Below are positions 1-6,093 of a DNA stretch of 10,860 nucleotides, piece after piece. Source of the stretch: Vulcanimicrobiota bacterium. Its GTDB lineage: Bacteria; Vulcanimicrobiota; Vulcanimicrobiia; Vulcanimicrobiales; Vulcanimicrobiaceae. The notes beneath the pieces are model-generated. The model was not told where the DNA came from and did not search any database. It saw nothing but the letters and a program-made list of their open reading frames with translations. A program made the position numbers and the translations under genes. Each line of letters starts with the position of its first letter. Positions within the stretch are counted from its first letter, which is position 1. The DNA lies in NCBI GenBank assembly GCA_003167055.1, contig PMUE01000298.1, positions 1 to 10,860 on the forward strand. The letters run 5' to 3'.

Positions 1-621
1 CGCGTGCTTGAAAATCCCGCGATGCCGGTCGAGTGGGGCGTGAACAAGCCGGGCATGTCGGCGAGTGAAGCGTTGACAACGGTTCAAGCGGAAGACGCGA
101 AGGCGCAGTGGTTGCTCGCCCGTGACAGCGCCGTGCAGCACGTCCGTCTACTGCAGGACTTTAACGTCCACAAACAGATCATCAATCGCATTTTGGAACC
201 GTTTATGTGGCATACGGTCATCGTGACAGCCACGGAATGGGACAATTTCTTCAATTTGCGACTCGCGGAAAATGCGCAACCTGAAATTCGCGTCGCGGCG
301 CAGCACATGCGCGCGGCCATCGACGGGTCGAAGCCGGCGCCGGTGGCGATAGGCGAGTGGCATCTGCCGCTGGTCCAAGACGATGAACGGTCGATGCCGA
401 TCGAGGAATTAAAGAAGGTCAGCGCCGCCCGCTGCGCACGCGTTTCCTATCTCACCCACGACGGTAAACGCGACATCGAAAAGGATATCGAACTGTGCGA
501 GCGCCTGCGGAGTGATCGGCATTTAAGCCCCTTCGAGCACGTCGCCACGCCGAGTAGTGAGGCGGATTTGCACGCCAACTTCCGTGGCTGGGTGCAGATG
601 CGCAAGGAGATCGAGGCCTAG
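1..621 (+). CDS. thyX: Flavin-dependent thymidylate synthase ThyX, 5'-truncated by window edge
   Basis: ThyX methylates dUMP to dTMP using methylenetetrahydrofolate, FAD and NADPH, replacing ThyA where that is absent. Visible family stretches, numbered from the first codon of the window, are PAMPVEWGVNKPGM near the start, a central block HKQIINRILEPF followed by VIVTATEWDNFFNLR, then AQPEIRVAAQHMRAA, GEWHLPLV and a C-terminal SAARCARVSYLTHDGKRD block with SPFEH. The end, HANFRGWVQMRKEIEA, matches the usual tail of the bacterial/phage long form. The N-terminal part that should carry the RHR-type flavin signature lies upstream of the window, and the reading frame is open to base 1. The GTG at position 4 is therefore unlikely to be the true start. 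The gene is separated from the pilus operon by 219 bases and has no evident functional link to it. Confidence 0.88.
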   Translation, partial: RVLENPAMPVEWGVNKPGMSASEALTTVQAEDAKAQWLLARDSAVQHVRLLQDFNVHKQIINRILEPFMWHTVIVTATEWDNFFNLRLAENAQPEIRVAAQHMRAAIDGSKPAPVAIGEWHLPLVQDDERSMPIEELKKVSAARCARVSYLTHDGKRDIEKDIELCERLRSDRHLSPFEHVATPSSEADLHANFRGWVQMRKEIEA

Positions 622-683
622 TAAATCCCCCGAGCCGCGACGCCTCCCGGTCGTTCATACTTTGAAGCTCTCGTGGATATCGA

Positions 684-725
684 CCTAATGTTAGTGCCCG
701 ATTCTTCGGCATCTGGACATTAAGG
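684..725 (+). repeat. Nested imperfect inverted repeat (hairpin) in the thyX-pilB gap
   Basis: The outer arms are CCTAATGT (684-691) and ACATTAAGG (717-725), which pair with one bulged A. Inside them TGCCCGA (695-701) pairs with TCGGCA (706-711) with one bulged C and a TTCT loop. Together this gives a stem of about 14 pairs with one internal loop. No T-run follows on either side, so it does not look like a standard intrinsic terminator. It could be a 3'-end structure of the thyX transcript, a leader structure or a protein-binding site. I found it by eye and no folding energy was computed. Confidence 0.4.
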
Positions 726-744
726 CCCAGCGCGCTGCCGCGAT

Positions 745-775
745 CTTGCAAACCCGCTGATAAATGTGCGATAAA
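745..775 (+). promoter_or_regulatory. Weak promoter-like region for the pilus operon
   Basis: TTGCAA at 745-750 is followed by two GATAAA copies at 759-764 and 770-775, the second inside GCGATAA (768-774). The TTGCAA box matches the -35 consensus in 4 of 6 bases, but it is 19 bases from the second GATAAA, which is long. GCGATAA also resembles the -10 element of FliA-type sigma factors (GCCGATAA), but no good matching -35 box lies at the right distance. This gap is the only long non-coding stretch before the operon, so a promoter is expected here. The exact boxes are a guess. Confidence 0.25.
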
Positions 776-806
776 GATTTCCCCGGACACCGATTTGCCG
801 CGGCTC

Positions 807-823
807 CGGTAAGAAATTTACCG
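807..823 (+). promoter_or_regulatory. Inverted repeat just upstream of the pilB ribosome binding site
   Basis: CGGTAA (807-812) and TTACCG (818-823) form a perfect 6-bp inverted repeat around GAAAT. It ends a few bases before the likely Shine-Dalgarno GTGGGG (827-832) of the PilB-like gene. A competing pairing exists between CCGGA (783-787) and TCCGG (805-809), which shares bases 807-809, so the two stems exclude each other. It may be an operator or a leader RNA switch, or chance. Confidence 0.3.
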
Positions 824-840
824 TCAGTGGGGTTACGGGC

Positions 841-2037
841 GTGGCGCTCTACGCGGAGCCTCGAGCGTTTCTGCTCGAGGAGGAATTTCCTCACAGCTCG
901 CCGGAGGCGCTTGCGCTCCGGCAGGTCGCGGACAACGGCGTCGATGATCCGCCGGCAATTCGCGCGGTCGATCGCCTTCACGAAAGTGCGGTTCGGCTTA
1001 GTGCATCGGACATACACTTGGAGCCGACCCTTGCCGGCGGACGCGTACGACTTCGCGTGGACGGTATTCTGCGCGAAATCGAGCAGCTGCCTCGGGAGCT
1101 CTTTCATCCAGTAGTTTCGCGGGTCAAGCTCCTCGCCGCCATGGATATTGCGGAACGACGACTTCCGCAAGACGGGCGGTACCTCTTGGACCGCGGCGGC
1201 CGTAATCTGGACGCGCGCGTCTCATCGATGCCGACGATCGCCGGTGAGAAGCTCGTGATCCGTTTGCTCGATATGCAGGCGCAGGTGCCCGGGCTCGCAG
1301 CGCTCGGCATGGGCGTAGCGATGCTCGCTCGGTATCGCCGCGTGATTCACGCAGCGCACGGATTCATCGTCGTATGCGGTCCAACCGGAAGCGGAAAAAC
1401 GACGACGCTGTACGCTTCGCTTGCCGAAAGAAACGTGGACGGACAACACATCTGTACGGTGGAGGACCCCGTTGAAGTGCAGATGACAGGCGTCGCGCAA
1501 GTTCAGGTAAACCCGAAGGCAGGTTTGACATTCGCTTCGGCGCTGCGCGCCTTTCTGCGTCAAGATCCCAACGTTATCATGCTTGGCGAGATGCGCGACG
1601 CCGAGTCGGCGGGCGTCGCCATGTCCGCTGCTCTTTCCGGACAGCTCGTCATGACAACGCTTCACGCGAGCGATGCACCACGCGCCATCGAACGTCTTGT
1701 CGAGTTCGGACTGGATCGCCATACGCTCGCGGCCGGCTTGTCAGCCATCGTGTCGCAGCGGCTTGTTCGGCGTCTCTGCCTGCACTGTCGATCGAAAGGT
1801 TGCGCACGTTGCGACGGATCGGGCTATCGTGGGCGCATCGCGATCTTCGAATACTTTCCGATGACCAGCGACGTTCGCTCAGCTGTGGCCCGCTCGCAGA
1901 CCGCCGTCGAGCTTGCTGGGCTGGCAGCGCGCTCCGGATACGAGCCGATGATACGCGAAGGATTTCAACTCGTCGCGCACGGTGAAACCAGCCGCAGCGA
2001 ACTGGAGCGCGTTCTCGGATCGGGTAACAGCGAATGA
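841..2037 (+). CDS. pilB: PilB/GspE-family type IV pilus extension ATPase, short form
   Basis: A hexameric cytoplasmic ATPase that powers pilin insertion into the growing pilus at the PilC platform. The 398-aa protein carries, in order, the ASDIHLEP motif (55-62), a Walker A GPTGSGKT (180-187), an Asp box TVEDPVE (206-212), a Walker B region NVIMLGEMRD with Glu250, a His box TTLHASD (272-278) and a four-cysteine zinc motif C313-x2-C316-x4-C321-x2-C324 followed by GSGYRGR. The tetracysteine and GYRGR favour PilB over PilT. It is about 150 residues shorter than usual PilB because the N-terminal MshEN/GspE-N domain is missing. An in-frame stop at 772-774 with no other start before 841 makes this a real short form and not a wrong start call. 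The GTG start has GTGGGG 8 bases upstream. It is the first gene of the operon and overlaps the next by 4 bases. Confidence 0.9.
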   Translation: MALYAEPRAFLLEEEFPHSSPEALALRQVADNGVDDPPAIRAVDRLHESAVRLSASDIHLEPTLAGGRVRLRVDGILREIEQLPRELFHPVVSRVKLLAAMDIAERRLPQDGRYLLDRGGRNLDARVSSMPTIAGEKLVIRLLDMQAQVPGLAALGMGVAMLARYRRVIHAAHGFIVVCGPTGSGKTTTLYASLAERNVDGQHICTVEDPVEVQMTGVAQVQVNPKAGLTFASALRAFLRQDPNVIMLGEMRDAESAGVAMSAALSGQLVMTTLHASDAPRAIERLVEFGLDRHTLAAGLSAIVSQRLVRRLCLHCRSKGCARCDGSGYRGRIAIFEYFPMTSDVRSAVARSQTAVELAGLAARSGYEPMIREGFQLVAHGETSRSELERVLGSGNSE

Positions 2038-3080
2038 CTGCGGCGCTCCCGAGTATTCGGTTGACAGACGTTTTGCACGTCGGGTCGCAACGGGACGCGT
2101 CCGACATTCACCTGGTGCCAGGGCTCGCTCCGGCGTTACGCGTCGATGGCGAGCTTGCGTTTCTGAGCGGCTCCCCGCTCACTGCGCAAGAGACGTCAGA
2201 TATCGCCCGTGCGCTCTTGGAAGCGGAAGGGTTTGGCCGACTCGAATCGGGATTCGACGTTTCCGCGGCGCGGGTTACCGATGAGGGGCTTGTGCTGCGC
2301 ATTCACGGGTTTCGCAGTTCGCAGGGCTGTACGCTGGCCATCCGTCTGCTCAACAAGCAAATACCAACGCTGGAGTCGCTGCATCTTCCCCCGGTCGTCG
2401 CAACATTAGCTCAGCGCGATCGTGGGCTGGTTATCTTTGCCGGACCCACGGGAAGCGGAAAGTCCACGTCGCTTGCCGCGTTGGTCGCCGGTCTGGATGA
2501 AACGAGAACACGGCGCATCATCACGATTGAAGATCCGATCGAATACCGCTACCAGTCCGGTCGATCTCTGATCACCCAGCGCGAAATCGGCAGAGATGCG
2601 CCGTCGTTCAGCTCCGCACTGCTCGGTGCGCTACGCGCCGATCCCGACGTGATCGTGCTCGGTGAGATGCGCGAGATTGCCGCGATGCGCGCGGCGCTAA
2701 CCGCGGCTGAAACGGGGCACTTAGTGTTGACGACGTTGCACACGGGAAGCGCCGTCCAAACGATTGAGCGGATCGTCGACGCATTCAGCGGTTCAGAGCA
2801 GGCGCAGGTACGATCCCAGCTCGCACAGTGCCTAAGCGCCGTCGTCTGTCAGCGCCTCGTTGCGCGAAAGCACGGTTCCCGACGGCGCGCGGCGGTCGAA
2901 GTGTTGTTGGTCAACGATGCGGTGCGTGCCATGATTCGGGAATCGCGAACGCATCTTATTCGAAACGCGATGACGACCGGCCGTCAACTCGGCATGCAGA
3001 CGCTGGAGCATCACTTGACGGAACTTGCTCTGGGCAACGAGATCGACGCCGAGACCGCGCGCCGCTCGAGCGAGAACTAA
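2034..3080 (+). CDS. pilT: PilT-family type IV pilus twitching/retraction ATPase
   Basis: A hexameric ATPase expected to drive pilus depolymerisation and retraction. The length of 348 aa is normal for PilT. Motifs in order: ASDIHLVPG (22-30), Walker A GPTGSGKS (137-144), Asp box TIEDPIEYRY (164-173), Walker B DPDVIVLGEMRE with Glu211, His box LTTLHTGSAVQTIERIVD (232-249), and AVRAMIRES (296-304), a variant of the AIRNLIRE signature tied to retraction by PilT. The tail GMQTLEHHLTELALG (320-334) is also PilT-like. It has no zinc-binding tetracysteine, unlike its upstream neighbour. Its ATG overlaps the pilB stop as ATGA, so the two motors are probably translated together. PilU or another PilT paralogue is possible, since only sequence style was used to choose. 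Confidence 0.9.
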   Translation: MTAALPSIRLTDVLHVGSQRDASDIHLVPGLAPALRVDGELAFLSGSPLTAQETSDIARALLEAEGFGRLESGFDVSAARVTDEGLVLRIHGFRSSQGCTLAIRLLNKQIPTLESLHLPPVVATLAQRDRGLVIFAGPTGSGKSTSLAALVAGLDETRTRRIITIEDPIEYRYQSGRSLITQREIGRDAPSFSSALLGALRADPDVIVLGEMREIAAMRAALTAAETGHLVLTTLHTGSAVQTIERIVDAFSGSEQAQVRSQLAQCLSAVVCQRLVARKHGSRRRAAVEVLLVNDAVRAMIRESRTHLIRNAMTTGRQLGMQTLEHHLTELALGNEIDAETARRSSEN

Positions 3081-3085
3081 AGACA

Positions 3086-4306
3086 GTGGCGTCGATCTTT
3101 GCCTATACGGCTCGCAACGGTGACGGACGATTCGTCGCGGGTTCTTTGCATGCCGAGAACCGCGAGCAAGCGCTGGCGCACCTTCGCACGCGCCCGCTCT
3201 TCGTGACGTCGCTATCAGCGACGGATAGCGCGACGGGCGTCGTGGGCTCCATCGTGACGGCATGGCCGATATCGGGTGCGGCCCGCTCCGCATTCTTTCG
3301 TTCCTTCGCAACGTTGATTCGTGCCGGTGTCCCTATCCGTCGAGCCCTTGATGTCGTGATAGGTAGCTGTCGCGACGCGCGTTTGCGCGAGGCACTGCGA
3401 TCGGTTTTAAGCGATATTGAGTCTGGCAGCGAGCTGTCGACCGCGATGTCACGGCGTCCGCGCGAATTCCCACGGCTCTACGTGGCGTTGATTCGTGCCG
3501 GCGAGTTGAGCGGCGCGCTAGATGAGATCCTGGAGCGGTTGGCAGCCCTGCTCGAGCGTCATCTGGCAGTTCGCAAGCGCGTCCGCTCGGCCTTGGCGTA
3601 CCCGCTGATCGTCGCGTGCGCGGCGCTGTCGCTCGTCCTGTTTCTGGTTGGAAGTACCGTTCCGGCGTTTGCATCGATGTTTGCTGAAATGCGAGTCACG
3701 CTGCCTTGGTCAACCCGGGCACTGATCCTCGCAGGAAATGCGTTGAGGAGTCCATCGGCGTGGCTTGTGCTCGCGGCCGTTCCGCTTGTGGTCGTGGCCC
3801 TTTGGCAGGCAGCGCGCCGCACCGAAGCGATGGCCATTCGGATCGATCGATGCTCGCTCGCTACGCCGGTGTTGGGTGGTATTCTTCGGAAGGCGGTCGT
3901 AGCGCGCTTCTCGCGCACCTTGGGCACGATGCTGCGCTCGGGAGTGCCGCTACTTGACGCCCTCGATGCGGCGCATGACGTCGTGGAGAATGTGGTGTAT
4001 TCTAGCTTCACGCGAGAACTCGGTACGGCGCTCCGCGAGGGGACACCGATTGCGGAGGCTCTACAACGGAGCGGACTCTTTGACGGCCTCTTTCTGCAGC
4101 TGGTCCGGGTTGGCGAGGAGACGGGGACGCTGGACGCGATGTTGTTGCGTATCGCTGACTACTATGAACTGGATGTAGAAACCGCGGTGGCCGCGCTGGG
4201 AAGCGTCGTGGAGCCCGTCTTGATTATCGGGCTTGGAGCGCTCGTCGGCGTGATCGTAGCCTCAATTCTGATCCCTCTCTACTCAATGATCGGGAGCATC
4301 AAATGA
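3086..4306 (+). CDS. pilC: Type IV pilus inner-membrane platform protein PilC
   Basis: The polytopic membrane protein at the base of the pilus machine that the PilB and PilT hexamers act on. The 406-aa product has the two-fold T2SSF arrangement: repeat 1 (about 68-193) with FFRSFATLIRAGVPIRRALDV and AGELSGALDEILERLA, and repeat 2 (about 273-395) with FSRTLGTMLRSGVPLLDALD and VGEETGTLDAMLLRIADYY. Transmembrane segments are visible near 171-191, 224-240 and 376-398. The protein ends SILIPLYSMIGSIK, close to the usual PilC C-terminus. The frame is open back to 2828 inside pilT, but the family N-terminus (FAYTARNGDGR) begins right after GTG 3086, so this start is chosen. It lies 5 bases after pilT and overlaps the sigma gene as ATGA. 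Confidence 0.93.
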   Translation: MASIFAYTARNGDGRFVAGSLHAENREQALAHLRTRPLFVTSLSATDSATGVVGSIVTAWPISGAARSAFFRSFATLIRAGVPIRRALDVVIGSCRDARLREALRSVLSDIESGSELSTAMSRRPREFPRLYVALIRAGELSGALDEILERLAALLERHLAVRKRVRSALAYPLIVACAALSLVLFLVGSTVPAFASMFAEMRVTLPWSTRALILAGNALRSPSAWLVLAAVPLVVVALWQAARRTEAMAIRIDRCSLATPVLGGILRKAVVARFSRTLGTMLRSGVPLLDALDAAHDVVENVVYSSFTRELGTALREGTPIAEALQRSGLFDGLFLQLVRVGEETGTLDAMLLRIADYYELDVETAVAALGSVVEPVLIIGLGALVGVIVASILIPLYSMIGSIK

Positions 4307-4977
4307 TTGCATGCGATTCTGAGCGCGAGCGTACGATCCGGGAATACCGCTATTTGTGCTCGCGAGCAGCAAGAAAATTCATGCGCGACGGCATCGACCG
4401 CGGAGACCTCGAGCAAGTTGCCGCGATAGGATTAATCAAGGCCACCGACCGCTTTGACCCGAGTATAGGCACGCCGTTCGAGGCGTACGCGTGGATGCTG
4501 GTTCTCGGTGAGTTGATGCACTACGTACGGGATAGCGAACGGGCCGTGCGAGCGCCTCGCCGCGTCCGTGAACTCGATCGCCGATGTGGCGCGGCGGAGC
4601 GGGAGCTATGGGCTCGCCTCGGGCGTGAACCGAAAGCCGCGGAGCTAGCGCAATACCTCGGCGTCGCGGAAGATGAATTCCGCGAAATGCTTCGCTATCG
4701 TGACGAAGGCGTTCCGGTATCGGTTGAGGCCTTGCGTCCCTACGAGCAGCTTTCGCTTTCTTACACTATCGATAGTCAGCTGGATCGCGTGCTTATCGAA
4801 GCGGAGCTTTCGCGTCTCTCGAGCGTGGAACGAGCGATTCTTCGCGAGATCTACGAGAATGATACACCGGTTGGTGAGATTGCAAAGCGCCTGGGTTACT
4901 CGCGGCGACATGTTACGCGATTGCATCGTGTAGCGCTACAAAAGCTTCGGCCGCACACGCGTCCCATCAGCGCCTAG
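4303..4977 (+). CDS. Alternative sigma-70 family RNA polymerase sigma factor (SigB/SigF/FliA-like)
   Basis: A 224-aa sigma factor that should direct core RNA polymerase to a special promoter class. Region 2 covers about 12-87, with DLEQVAAIGLIKATDRFDPS (35-54) and a region 2.3/2.4 containing FEAYAWMLVLGELMHYVRD and RAPRR. Region 3 covers about 88-150, with the LGREPKAAELAQYLGV helix-turn-helix. Region 4 covers about 170-216, with LSSVERAILREIYENDTP and GEIAKRLGYSRRHVTRLHR as the -35-binding element. Having regions 2, 3 and 4 without 1.1 places it with the SigB/SigF/SigG/FliA group and not with ECF factors, which lack region 3. It overlaps pilC by 4 bases and sits directly before the pilin gene, so it is likely co-expressed with the pilus. 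Its targets are unknown; pilus genes including this operon are an inference. No anti-sigma factor gene is visible beside it. Confidence 0.9.
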   Translation: MIACDSERERTIREYRYLCSRAARKFMRDGIDRGDLEQVAAIGLIKATDRFDPSIGTPFEAYAWMLVLGELMHYVRDSERAVRAPRRVRELDRRCGAAERELWARLGREPKAAELAQYLGVAEDEFREMLRYRDEGVPVSVEALRPYEQLSLSYTIDSQLDRVLIEAELSRLSSVERAILREIYENDTPVGEIAKRLGYSRRHVTRLHRVALQKLRPHTRPISA

Positions 4978-4991
4978 CCGTGGCACTAGTA

Positions 4992-5020
4992 TCCGTTGAA
5001 GGCGTAAGCTGGAAACGGAG
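4992..5020 (+). promoter_or_regulatory. Hairpin overlapping the pilin ribosome binding site
   Basis: TCCGTT (4992-4997) pairs perfectly with AACGGA (5014-5019). Inside, GGC (5001-5003) can pair with GCT (5008-5010, one G-U pair) and closes a GTAA loop of the GNRA type, leaving a symmetric internal loop GAA/GGA. The 3' arm includes most of the pilin Shine-Dalgarno GGAG (5017-5020), which is 5 bases before ATG 5026. In the folded state the site would be partly hidden. This is the only gap longer than 20 bases inside the operon. The pairing was found by eye; its function is inference. Confidence 0.4.
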
Positions 5021-5025
5021 AGCGG

Positions 5026-5484
5026 ATGTCGCGTACGGACGAGCGTGGGTTTACACTGATCGAGATGATGATCGTCGTAGCGATCATCGCCATATTGGTG
5101 GCAATCTTGGTTCCAAATTTCATGCGCGCTCGCGCTCAAGCGCAAACGGCTGCTTGCGAGGCAAATCTCAAAGAGATTGCAACCGCGCTCGAGGAGTACC
5201 AGACCGATCACGAGGCCTACCCTAACGTTACGAGCGCGACGAACGTCACTTCGACCGACCCGAACCTTGGCCAGTACCTGCGCCAAACGCCGCTCGATCC
5301 GGTCGATCCGACGGGCTTCTATCAGTACCAGGTCGCGAACTATAACACCGGAACCGCAAGCTACACGATCATTTGTCCGGGCCAACATGATCCCGCGACG
5401 CTAACGGCGATCGGTGGTGGGACCTCGGCGACGCACATTCAGTATGCGTCGGGAACGGGGTTCACTGCGGTCGCGAGCCAATAG
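5026..5484 (+). CDS. pilA: Type IV pilin (class III signal peptide, major pilin candidate)
   Basis: A 152-aa prepilin. The short basic leader MSRTDERG ends in Gly8, followed by FTLIE, so the prepilin peptidase should cut between Gly8 and Phe9 and leave the conserved Glu5 (precursor E13). The hydrophobic helix spans about 14-30 and has Pro30 near mature position 22, as in typical pilins. The amphipathic continuation RARAQAQTAACEANLKEIATALEEY is shared with many GspG/PilE-like proteins. The C-terminal globular part is rich in Thr, Asn and Gly and lacks Lys. There are exactly two cysteines, C44 and C117, which could form a disulfide. The start is supported by CGGAG 5 bases upstream. It is the only pilin in the window, so it is probably the major subunit, although a pseudopilin or minor pilin cannot be excluded. 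Confidence 0.93.
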   Translation: MSRTDERGFTLIEMMIVVAIIAILVAILVPNFMRARAQAQTAACEANLKEIATALEEYQTDHEAYPNVTSATNVTSTDPNLGQYLRQTPLDPVDPTGFYQYQVANYNTGTASYTIICPGQHDPATLTAIGGGTSATHIQYASGTGFTAVASQ

Positions 5485-5487
5485 TCG

Positions 5488-6093
5488 ATGATCGCATTTG
5501 CGGCATCGGCGTTCATGGCCGGCCTGGCAACAAGCGTCGGCCCATGCGTAGCGCCGCGATATTTGGCCCTCGCATCGCTCGTCGCGAAGACCGACACGCG
5601 ACGACGATGGATGCGCGTCATGTGCTTTATCGTAGGGCTCATGTTGAGCTACGGCCTGCTCGCTACGACGGCTTCGTTGCTCGGTGCCATTGTCGCATTA
5701 TCGCCGTTCGTATATCTCGCCCTCGCACTGAGTTTTCTCGTCTTTGGTCTGCGGGCACTCACGACGCACGAGTCTTCTTCGCATCAATGCGCTCGATCGT
5801 CCGCGGGTTCGGCAGTTCTGACCGGCGGAACGCTGGGCCTGGTATTCTCGCCGTGTTGCGCGCCTGTCGTCGGTATGATGGCGAGCATGGCAGCCGCTTC
5901 CGGCTCGCTCGTTGCCGCGCTGGCGGGAACGTTTGCATTTGCGATGGGTCACGTCGCGCCGCTCGTAGCGATCGGTCTCAGCCTAAAGATTGGTGACCGT
6001 TTGCGCTTTCCGCATGCGCTCGAGGACGCGACGGCGACGACCGGCGCCGGACTTGCACTCGCGCTCGCGTGTTACTACGGGATTCTCGCGTGA
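5488..6093 (+). CDS. CcdA/DsbD-family thiol-disulfide transmembrane transporter
   Basis: A 201-aa polytopic membrane protein of the cytochrome c biogenesis CcdA / DsbD transmembrane-domain family, which carries reducing power from cytoplasmic thioredoxin across the inner membrane. The two signature cysteine motifs are present: GPCVAPR (Cys20) in the first helix and SPCCAPVVG (Cys123/Cys124) about 100 residues later, each beside Pro, as in CcdA. About six hydrophobic helices are visible, near 2-18, 43-65, 72-90, 107-128, 137-163 and 184-200. A His/Ser/Cys-rich loop (about 93-105) separates the halves. It starts 3 bases after the pilin stop and overlaps the following gene by one base. No cytochrome c maturation genes are near, so its substrate may be a pilus protein; this is inferred from position. 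Confidence 0.8.
   Translation: MIAFAASAFMAGLATSVGPCVAPRYLALASLVAKTDTRRRWMRVMCFIVGLMLSYGLLATTASLLGAIVALSPFVYLALALSFLVFGLRALTTHESSSHQCARSSAGSAVLTGGTLGLVFSPCCAPVVGMMASMAAASGSLVAALAGTFAFAMGHVAPLVAIGLSLKIGDRLRFPHALEDATATTGAGLALALACYYGILA

Noticed and set aside
4..6. GTG at position 4 as the true start of thyX
   Set aside because: The frame is open to the window edge, and ThyX proteins have a flavin-binding N-terminal region before the PAMPVEWG block, so the gene is cut by the window.
622..660. Intrinsic terminator directly after thyX
   Set aside because: The GC-rich stretch has no convincing stem and no following T-run.
780..845. c-di-GMP (GEMM-I) riboswitch upstream of the operon or pilin
   Set aside because: A GGGGTTAC-like string caught the eye at 829-836, but the diagnostic GCACAGGGCAAACC and ACGCAAAGCC blocks are absent both here and before the pilin.
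691..1170. Minus-strand open frame spanning the leader and the start of pilB
   Set aside because: No recognisable motif and Arg-rich composition; it overlaps the PilB ASDIHLEP region, which is clearly coding on the + strand.
2828..3085. N-terminal extension of the PilC frame into pilT
   Set aside because: The extension reads as out-of-frame pilT with Arg/Ser/Ala bias. The PilC family N-terminus begins right after GTG 3086.
4981..4999. Sigma-54 promoter (TGGCAC then TTGA) before the pilin
   Set aside because: The TGGCAC box is good, but the expected GC of the -12 element 10 bases after GG is missing (CG at 4994-4995), so the spacing and bases do not fit.
6069..6092. Earlier GTG start for the TPR-like protein
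   Set aside because: The extra residues are encoded inside the thiol transporter gene. ATG 6093 gives a standard TGATG coupling and a better basic-hydrophobic N-terminus.
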